Below, in pieces: positions 18,412 to 25,499 of a stretch of 25,499 bases of DNA. The stretch's first letter is position 1, and every line of letters starts with the position of its first letter. The notes beneath the pieces are model-generated. The model was not told where the DNA came from, did no database searches, and saw nothing but the letters and a program-made list of their open reading frames with translations. The stretch is taken from positions 3,195,855-3,221,353 of the forward strand of contig BFEA01000066.1 in the NCBI GenBank assembly GCA_003427395.1, read 5' to 3'. This DNA is from Chara braunii (Eukaryota; Streptophyta; Charophyceae; Charales; Characeae). Both the position numbers and the translations under genes were made by a program.

Positions 18412-18547
18412 CAGATCGAACCCCTGTTACCACAGACCTATAACAGACCTACCAATTGTCTATGAATACGCAGGTCACAGGTTCAACTCTCGGGGTCTAC
18501 ACAGATACTGTACATGGGTAGGGCGAGGTCCAGGGATCGAACCCTGG
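18412..18547 (-). repeat. Two tRNA-like B-box stretches in the B LTR
   Basis: On the minus strand CCAGGGTTCGATCCCTGG (18530-18547) holds GGTTCGATCCC, 10 of 11 to the B-box. About 110 bp further on, ATAGACAATTGGTAGG (A-box-like, rc of 18448-18463) is followed by GGTTCGATCTG (rc of 18412-18422). The first is the same 18-mer, but for one base, as in the unit at 2465-2482. Confidence 0.4.
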
Positions 18548-18625
18548 GTACTGCATCTGCTACTGCTAGAAGGTGAAAACCGTTTCACTCCCGCCGTCCT
18601 AAATTCGAGGTCCTCCGAGAATATT

Positions 18626-20998
18626 TCAGTCCAAGGCAGGACCTTTACCCTTCCTGTCACACTCATAGGCTCTGACTATGTCGGGAGCTGTTTCTAGAAG
18701 TTATGTTCTTGTAAACCAGCGGTCATCCTCCAGTTCCTGATAAGCAAACCGGACCTTATACTGTTTCTGTGGACGACCTCTACCTCCTGTTCTAAAGACA
18801 TCTTCATCTACAATGCCGTCAATGTCATAACTTTCATCCATATCCGAGGGGATCATGGATCTTCTTGAAGGGAATTGTTGACTTGTGACACACGGCAACA
18901 ACTTGGAAGCATGGAACACAGGGTATGTGTGGAGGTGTGCTGGAATCTCTATAGTGTAGGACGGTCCATCCTCTCCGCCCTTAACTTCTAGAACCGGCCA
19001 CGGTCCTTTATATGCAGGCAGTAACTTCTGCGAGATGTTTTCCTCAGGTGCAAACTCTTTAGCCTTGACCCAAATTAAGTCGCCTACTTGAAACTGTGAT
19101 GGGCGACGGTGCTTATTAGCGTATTCTATCATTCTACGCTAGGCCTTCCGGAGATTCTCAACAACAGTTGCTAATTCCTCCTCGTGCTGTATCACAAACT
19201 CCCTGGTACCGGGCGGTAGTCTGTGAATCTGGTCCCGGTTCAGTCCTTNGAACGGTCTNCGTGGTCTAAAGGACTTGTGCAGCTCATTGGGAGTGCGGCA
19301 GGTGGATAGATGCACGGTGTTGTTGTATGCACTAGCTACCTTAGGCAACATCTCATCCCAATTGATCTGATCTGGTCTAATGTACATGCGCAGGACTTGC
19401 AGTAGGATCTTGTTCATTTGTTCTTTCTGACCGTTGGTCTCTGGATGACGGCCAAATGACATTAATAACTTAGATCCATACACTCTCATGAGTTCTTGCC
19501 AGTTCTGGCTGGTGAAACGACTATCTCTATCACTAACTATCGATAATGGGACTCCATTTTCACTAACCCAATGATCAAAGAACTTTTGAATAACTAAGTT
19601 TGTACGTGCCTCTACAGGCAAAGGAACAAAGACTGCGTACTTACTAAAACGGTCAACTATGACCATGACTTGGCTCTTACCATGTCTACTCTTGACTTGG
19701 GTGTCCACAAAGTCTATGGACTCTGAGTCTCCCGGCTGATCCGGAATAGGCAATGGTCTGAGAAGACGTAGGGGCGTGCGTGTAGTAGACTTGTTCCTCT
19801 GGCATACTTTACAACTGCGGACATACTCTACGCAGTCATTCTTCATCCCTGGCCAGGTGTACGCAGGCATCAGATTGGCTAATGTCTTTTGCCAACCGAA
19901 ATGCCCTTCAGTATCGTAACATTCCCCTAAAATCAGACTGCGGATCTTCTCGCTATTGGGAACGCACATGCGGTCAAACACATTAGTCTTCTCAAACAGC
20001 AATCCGTCTGTAGTGCGGTAATCTGGCTCAGTCTCTGGGGCCTCTCTAACTCTCTTTAGGAGGTCCCTATAGATAGGGTCCTGCGCATACGCTTGCTTCA
20101 CCTTCTCCTGCAGGTCTCTCCCTATATCCTGATAGTGTACTATGGCTCCAAAGTAGTCTGATCTCCTACTCAGAGCGTCCGCAACTACGTTATACTTGTC
20201 CTTTACTGGCTTGAGCTCGAAGTCGTACTGGTCTATCTCAGCGGCCCACCTAGTTAGCTTAGGTGTCATCTTGACCTGGGTCTTTAACTATCTAAGGGTC
20301 TCATGATCAGAATACACTTTGAAGTGCCTCCCAAGCAGGTAATGCTTCCAGTGGTCTAGAGCCTGCCTGAGAGCGTAGAGTTCTCTCTCGTACGTCGAGG
20401 TGGCTACCTTCTCTGAGGGCATCCTCGCGGACTTGAACTCTACAGGTCTATAGCCATTGCCGTCATCCTGCTGCAACACGCCGCCTATCCCATACTGACT
20501 TGCGTCCGTGGTGACGACAAACGACAAAGACGGATCGGCTACTTTGAGGACAGGGTACTCTATTAGTGCGTGCTTCAGTCTCTTGAGCGCAGATGTACAG
20601 TCTTTGTCCCATTGCCAGATTGCTTCTTTCATTAGCAACCTGCGCAGGGGAGCGCCGATAGTAGAGAAGTTCCTCACGAACTTCCTATAGTAGTTAGCTA
20701 AGCCTAGGAACGACTGCAACTCTGTCAGTGTGCGGGGCGTCGGCCAATCTCTAATTGTCGCTATCTTACTGTCCTCTGGCTTAATGCCATCTTCGTCCAA
20801 CACATGGCCCAAGTGCAGGACTTGTGTCTTGGCCCACTCACACTTCTTCGCGTTGATCTTGAAGTTTGACTCTCTCAACTTCTCCAAGACCTGCCTCATA
20901 TGACCCTGGTGCTCCTGGAGGGTCTTACTAAAAACTAGGATATCATCTAGATAAACTACTACAAACTTATCTAACCATGGTCTGAACAAATCATTCAT
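18626..20998 (-). pseudogene. Element B RT C-terminus, RNase H, integrase, chromodomain-like tail
   Basis: One frame runs throughout, interrupted only by TAG 20288-20290, TAG 19139-19141 and TAA 18701-18703. The RT catalytic box VVYLDDILVF lies just after MNDLFRPW; RT connection follows. RNase H has TTDAS, STYERELYAL and YSDHETLR, with the distal VVADALSRR after the first TAG. Integrase has a zinc finger ECYDTEGH-X29-C-KV-C (first His replaced by Tyr) and a complete D,D-35-E core (SIDFV, VSDRDSRF, GQKEQMN). The C-terminal part (ANKHRRP, FQVGDLIWVK, VFHASKLLP, GIVDEDVFRTGGRGRP, YKVRFA, DRWF) looks like the GPF region and a divergent chromodomain. After TAA 18701 the frame continues for 24 residues homologous to A's LLPTAPDIV tail and ends at 18626. 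Two N occur near 19249 and 19259. Confidence 0.85.
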
Positions 20999-21027
20999 AC
21001 AACGCTGAAAAGTGGCTGGTGCGTTGG

Positions 21028-21639
21028 TTAGTGCCCATAACGAGTCCGGAACGCAGTCTTATACTGGTCATCATAATAAACCTCTATCTGATGGTATCCG
21101 GACTTCAAGTCTATCTTGGAGAAATACTTACAATCCTGCACCCGATCTAAGAGATCGTCTATCCTGGGCAGCGGTTCAGCATTCTTCATTGTAATCGCAT
21201 TCAAACCCCTATAGTCTATACACATATGCAACTCTCCTTCCTTCTTTGGGACAAACAGGACTGATGCTCCAAAAGGAGACGAACTGGGTCTGATCCAACC
21301 TTTCTCAAGGAGCTCGTCTAACTGCTTGCGAAGCTCCTCTAACTCTCTAGGGGACATTCTGTAAACTGTTCCCTTAGGAGTTCTGCTGCTAGGCTCTATC
21401 TCTTTCCTGTGCTGGATGGGTCGCGACACTACTCTTGTTGGCGACTCAGTCAAGTCTTTGAATTCTTCCAGCAGCTTGGCAATTGTTGGATCTGTGGAAC
21501 TATCCTTTTCCTTGGCCTCAGTGACAGGTCTAACATACACTACAAAGACCTGATCATCTAACTGCTCCTTTTTCACTAGTCGCGCGAACGCGGGAGCACT
21601 GAGACAGCAATGTGCCAAGATGTTGTCTACACTTGACAC
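21028..21639 (-). pseudogene. Element B reverse transcriptase, N-terminal part
   Basis: The open frame contains [58 protein letters not shown] and [12 protein letters not shown], which are RT blocks of Ty3/gypsy elements including the first catalytic Asp. It stops right after FRTRYGH. The next recognisable residues, [10 protein letters not shown], are in another frame. Element A and relatives have about nine residues between these points (a Y-F-V-P-F-G block), so a deletion of about 28 nt has removed it and shifted the frame. Confidence 0.85.
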
Positions 21640-21659
21640 ATGAACAGGCGGGCAGTCTT

Positions 21660-22306
21660 AACCTCGCCTGATGGACTAGGGAGCCTACGCTCATGCTCTC
21701 TCAAATGGAGTGTGGCCCCTGCTGCCTCTCCTCAATCCAATCCTAACATCATGTCAAAAGGAAGGTCATCCTGAACGAGGAGAGTCAGGGAATGGAAAAC
21801 TTTCACCACCTTCCCATCCTTCTCTAGGCGAAAGTACGCCTGGACTCCCTCTACGTAGTCCTCAACACGCATTGTGCGGTTGTCTGCGAGGACACTGACT
21901 ATGGGGTCTACTAACTTCTGGACTTTTAGTCCTAGCCTCAACTTTTCAGCGCTCTGCAGCTAATGTAACTCCGGCTGGCCCCTGAATCTATAAGGGCCCC
22001 TACTCTGCCCCTGAAAACTTCTACATCTATCAAAATCAGTTGTCCCTTACTCTCCTTCTTCATCTTGGCCCAGGTTGGCATCCTCTCCTTTAACTCTTCT
22101 GCCACACCTGTGAGGGACGTGCCTAAAGAGATGCTAACACAGGCGGTCTCTGGATAGCTAGCTAGGCACGGGCCTGCAACCTCTGCCATAGGCTCATGTG
22201 GGTTGGGAGTGTCCTGTTCGCGCGCGCTCACTTCTCCACATGGCCTTGAAGTAGGGGCAGTTGCGACCCCTACTGGCGGCTGCCTTTTGACTGCTGGGCA
22301 GCCCAA
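21660..22306 (-). pseudogene. Element B aspartic protease region
   Basis: LTGVAEELKERM, then LILIDVEVF and ALIDSGASRSYIS hold the intact D-S-G active site. A one-base shift after SCRAL moves to the frame with LRLGLKVQKLVDPIVSVLAD and DLPFDMMLGLD. The second half matches retropepsin's C-terminal strand. A TGA at 21732-21734 stands where relatives have Trp after LGLD. The frame beyond it stays open for about 30 codons up to the next shift near 21650. Confidence 0.8.
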
Positions 22307-23440
22307 CGGGCCTGTCTATTACATGAGCTGGGTCACCACAGAATACGCACTGACCCATGTTCACGCGTTCCTGCCATAATTGTCGGTCCAAGCCCAAGTC
22401 TTCCCAGGGCCTGCCCTGTGGCAAGCCTGGGTGCCATCCTCCTTGAGGTGCTCTACCACCTCTTCGCTGTGGGGACCGATTAGAACCTTGGCGATTTGGC
22501 GGGGGACCTTGACCCCTACCTCCCACTTGGCGGTTTCCCTGCCCGCCAACCCCCTGTGCGCCTGGTCCACGGACTCCCATGGCCTTGCCCCTTTGGCCCT
22601 GGCCTCCTCCTCTACCTTGCGGCCTCCCTCCAGCTGCGACAACAGAATAGGACCTCCCCTGTCCCACGCTACTATCTTCCTTCTCTAGTTTGCACGCAAT
22701 CTGACTGTATGGGACCTCGTAAGTACCACCTTCTTCTAAAGTAAGGATCATGTGATCCTTGGCCCTCACCTGACCTGAGATGGTACAACCTTTCCACTGC
22801 TTTCCCTTACCTAAGTCCTTGTGCCAGAAAGTGGTAACTGGCATGAATTTCGACTTATACAGGACCACTTCCCTACTCAATGCATCATAAGTGATGACGG
22901 TCTGTTGAGACTTGTCGAAGAAATGCCCACGTAGGGCCTCTGGCATGGCACGATAAAATAACTGGACCAACTGGGGCTCAGTGACCCCATGGTCTGGGAC
23001 GACTACCAAGTCGTCCATTGTACCCTTGAGTGCCCTCGCACTCCTCCACTGTTGTGAGTGGATCGTTTGCAGCTTATCAGAGGCTCTAACGCCTCTCGTT
23101 GGGTCGGCGAATCGCTCCTTCAGGAGCTTGAAGAATTGAGGAAGGGGGGTAACTCTTGAATATGCAACCAGGTTCTTTTCACAACCGGCTACGCGCGCAA
23201 GGGACCTGGCAAAACTACCCGCCTCATCCTTAAGGGCCTGAAAGGCCACGAGGACTTGTTCCTCTGTCAGGATATGCTGTAAATAGATATAACTATTGAC
23301 ACTAGCTTCCTAGTTGTCAAAGTTCTCTTCCTTCTTCCCTCCATACGCATCCGCGAATTTAAGCTTGACTGGGTCCTTGCGAGGTCTGGCCTCACCCTCT
23401 ACAACGGCTATGGCTTTGGCACCTTCAATAGCGCCCTCAC
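22194..23440 (-). pseudogene. Element B gag, capsid and nucleocapsid part
   Basis: From about 23440 the frame carries capsid-like sequence (EENFDN, then AFQALKDEAGSF, LKERFADPTRG, LQTIHSQQWRS, VQLFYRAMPEALRG), with a TAG at 23310-23312 where a Trp is expected. A G/Q/R-rich basic linker follows. The zinc knuckle CVFCGDPAH has three of four ligands; the fourth Cys lies in the next frame, so a frameshift near 22310 separates gag from protease. The residues after it to 22194 are probably out-of-frame translation. Confidence 0.8.
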
Positions 23441-24186
23441 AAAACTTCCCTACCCTTGTCCTTTAGTTGCCTGACAGGGCCCCCAATGTGGGTGACGATC
23501 TTGCGCGCAAAATCTCTGAACCCCGACCGCATGGCACTCAACGCTACGTCTTGGCTCCAACTGGCCTGACGCTCCTCTATCCCGGTCTTGCTCAACACTT
23601 CCAGGTAACCCAACACCTTGTCCCACTTGGCCTTGTCATCTGGTTGGGCCAACACTTCCTGCTTGCACTCCTGCACCTTTGCTACCTCTGCGGTCAATTT
23701 GCTCACTTCCTCTTTCCTCCTCTTCTTCTCCCTCTTCATCCTCAGCTTCCACGCCAATTTCTGCTCCTCCCCCCTTTCTCGCCGTTCCATTGGATCTGTC
23801 ATTGCTGCTAGCTCACTGGCTAGCGTAGCCCTCTCATCCTCGTCTTCTCCCAACGATAAATTAGCGACCCACTCGCTTATCTTCCTCTCAATCTCAATGT
23901 TTGTATCTCTCTTCATCGTGCCACCACTGATCCCTTCTCCACTCTCAATTCTCATTCTCTCTTTTTCTTCTTCTGCTGCCGCTTCTTCTTCAGCAGCCTT
24001 CTTCTTTTTCTCCATCTCCTCCTCTAATTCCCTCATCTTCGCCGCCTGCTCGTCTGCGATAGCTTTTAACTTTACTTGCTTCTCGCGCTCTTTTCTCTCC
24101 TTATTCTCCTTAACTAAGGCGGCCATCTTCTCTTGCTGTTCCTTGGTGTAGGGGCTAGTGCCCTTCCCACTGCGGGTCTCAACCAT
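23437..24186 (-). pseudogene. Element B gag, N-terminal coiled-coil part
   Basis: ATG at 24184-24186 has a very good context (CACCATGG) and starts MVETRSGK. An upstream in-frame ATG at 24219 is less likely. A long K/E/A-rich coiled coil follows (KERKEREKQVKLKAIADEQ, then EEEMEKKKKAAEEEAAAEEE). Next comes a region with EWVANLSLGEDEDE and an R/K-rich stretch. A frameshift at about 23440 ends the frame at GREVL; homologous sequence continues in the next frame as EGAIEGAKAIAVVEGEARP. This gag N-terminus reminds me of Chara retroelement proteins. Confidence 0.8.
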
Positions 24187-24432
24187 GGTGAAAAGTGTAC
24201 AACCGGGTGGTGGTTCCAAACCTCACCACGTCGACGCTAACCCCTGACTGACAACCTATTGACTCAATCTAAGACTCACAGAATCCGGACAAGGATCCTG
24301 TCAACTATGGTCTCTAGCCTAGACCTACACTATGGCTGTCACTTCTGGACATGTTGCTGATCAGGAGGCATTTAAGGAGATCCCCCAAACTCCTCAGGAA
24401 TTATTTAACGTCGCAGACAGGACGCGCGATCA
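24187..24432. other. Junction between element B leader and element C
   Basis: No 5' LTR, TATA or primer binding site of B is recognisable here. From about 24345 the plus strand could hold a worn piece of C's RT-RNase H connection (ADQEAFKE-like), but this is weak. The exact breakpoint is not visible. Confidence 0.4.
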
Positions 24433-25499
24433 GCAGTCGCCTTCGCAAGCAAGAAGCTCCTTCCTGCGGAGATGAATTACCCCTCCAACGAGAAGGAACT
24501 CCTCGCCGTGATTCACGCCCTCACAGTCTGGCGCCCGTACCTCGACGGACAATACTTCACCATCCGCACTGACAACACCATCGTCTCCTCCATCCTCTCC
24601 AAGAAAGATATCACTCCACGCCAAGCCCGCTGGCTAGACTTCCTTGCCCAGTTCACATTCACCGTTTGCCACACCCCCGGGAAAAGCAACCGCGTTGCCG
24701 ATGCCCTCTCGCGACGACACGACCACAAGCCCCCCGAGAAAGTTTACGCCACCATGACTCATATTCAACTCCTTCCATCGCTTCATCATCGATACACCCA
24801 AGGCTATCTCTCCTGCCCAGACTTCGCCACCATTTACAACAAGCTCCACGATCTTGACTCAGTTCCCGACTANTCCCTTCACAACAATCTCCTCTACATC
24901 GATACCAAAGGCACTCGTCGACTTTGCATCCCCGACGCACGAGGCCTCCGTACTCAGCTGTTGGCCGAGCACCACGACGCCAAGACCGCAGGACATCTCG
25001 GTTTCCATAAGACCTTCGACACCATGTCCCGCTACTTCTACTGGCCTTCCCTACTCGCTGACGTTAAGGCATACATTCGCTCGTGCCCCACGTGTTTAGC
25101 TGTCAACCCCTTGAACCGGGCCAAACCCGGCAAGCTCCAATCATTGCCCATCCCAACTCACCGGTGGCAGTCCATCTCCATGGACTTCGTGTGCGGCCTC
25201 CCCAAGACCGATCGCGGGCATGATTGCATCTACGTCATTGTCTGCTGCTTGACCAAACGTGCCCACTTCATCCCTTGCACGACCTCGCACAGTGCCAAAG
25301 ACGTCGCCACACTCTTCTTCGACCATGTCGCTCGCCATCACGGCCTCCCCGAGAACATCATCAGTGACCGTGATCCTCGCTTCCTCTCACAATTCTGGAA
25401 ACACCTATGCACGGCCTACGGAACCACGCTCAAGTATAGCACTGCATTCCACCCACAGACCGATGGACAAACAGAGAAGATGAACGATACACTCCAAAG
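24433..25499 (+). CDS. Element C: Ty3/gypsy RNase H-integrase, 5' truncated, runs off the window
   Basis: The open frame starts inside RNase H at AVAFASKKLLPAEMNYPS, includes NEKELLAVIHAL (catalytic Glu), IRTDNT (Asp) and GKSNRVADALSRR. It continues into integrase with a standard HHCC finger (HHDAKTAGH, then SCPTC) and D,D-35-E core (SMDFV, ISDRDPRF, GQTEKMN). The only ambiguous codon is TAN at 24871-24873. No stop or frameshift is seen over about 350 codons, so the copy looks young. The N-terminal RNase H Asp block is missing, meaning the left end is truncated. Codons end overwhelmingly in C, unlike A and B, so this is a different lineage. The frame continues past 25499. Confidence 0.85.

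Larger units (their letters stand above)
18105..18587 (-). mobile_element. Element B 3' LTR, U3 part (inner edge at 18587)
   Basis: On the minus strand a purine-rich stretch (GGACGGCGGGAG, 18599-18588) is followed by TGAAACGGTTTTCA, the presumed LTR start at 18587. This is the same arrangement as in A and D. A TATAAATC box lies about 445 bp further in (18135-18142), typical of a U3 region. Two tRNA-like B-box stretches fall inside. The outer end is not defined; I found no second copy near 24220-24430. Confidence 0.4.
18588..24186 (-). mobile_element. Element B: recent Ty3/gypsy element, internal region
   Basis: A gag-protease-RT-RNase H-integrase-chromodomain-like coding region reads on the minus strand from ATG at 24186 to a probable natural stop at 18626-18628. 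It is far less decayed than A and belongs to the same pol lineage. Frameshifts lie near 23440, 22310, 21950, 21650 and 21030. Premature stops are at 23310, 21732, 20288, 19139 and 18701, and a short deletion near 21030 interrupts RT. No 5' LTR or clear primer binding site was found between 24187 and 24430. Confidence 0.85.

Noticed and set aside
23618-24151. Plus-strand Ser/Leu/Phe-rich ORF of 177 codons
   Set aside because: It is the complement of the K/E coiled coil of element B gag.

Overview
The window looks like intergenic and intronic nuclear DNA from a large, repeat-rich plant or streptophyte-alga genome. It has a split host gene with GT-AG introns, long pure microsatellites, tRNA-derived SINE-like pieces, and four Ty3/gypsy LTR retrotransposons in different states of decay. 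The gag start beginning MVETRSGK, followed by a K/E-rich coiled region, reminds me of elements in the charophyte Chara braunii. That assignment is from memory, not a search. Nothing prokaryotic is present: no operons, CRISPR or Shine-Dalgarno-led gene sets.

Layout. 1-1220: unassigned sequence with one very strong 30-bp-arm hairpin (463-532) and a weak minus-strand ORF. 1244-1598: the 3' tail of a gypsy integrase (element D), followed by the edge of its 3' LTR at 1599 and a repeat-rich stretch to 2420. 2423-2510: a minus-strand tRNA-like unit ending in a T8 run. 2641-4959: the last two exons of a plus-strand host gene, separated by a 1.9-kb phase-0 intron. The product resembles the C-terminus of a plant WD40/alpha-solenoid trafficking protein (TPLATE-complex TWD40-2-like or WDR11-like). 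The intron is full of satellites and carries a tRNA-derived insertion. 5041-7050: CT/GC microsatellite, a 57-65 bp minisatellite and unassigned DNA.

7051-15400: element A, an old full-length Ty3/gypsy element on the plus strand. It has two directly repeated LTR regions (7051-7965 and 14420-15400), a leader rich in TGACGTGG motifs, gag (8928-10741), and a broken protease-RT-RNase H-integrase-chromodomain-like reading frame ending near 14372. Several catalytic residues are lost.

15400-17750: unassigned DNA with a short plus-strand SINE with an A22 tail (16152-16264) and a (CA)42 tract. About 18105-24186: element B, a much younger minus-strand relative of A. All its integrase and RNase H catalytic residues that I can see are present, but it carries frameshifts, five premature stops and a deletion in RT. 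Its 3' LTR edge is at 18587; no 5' LTR was found. About 24433-25499: element C, a plus-strand RNase H-integrase fragment from another gypsy lineage with strongly C-ending codons, running off the right edge.

None of the retroelements looks autonomous. The items most worth a second look are the 30-bp perfect hairpin, the Pol III-like and SINE-like tRNA-derived units, the dense bZIP-type motif array behind the 5' LTR of A, and an H-to-Y change in the integrase zinc finger shared by A and B.
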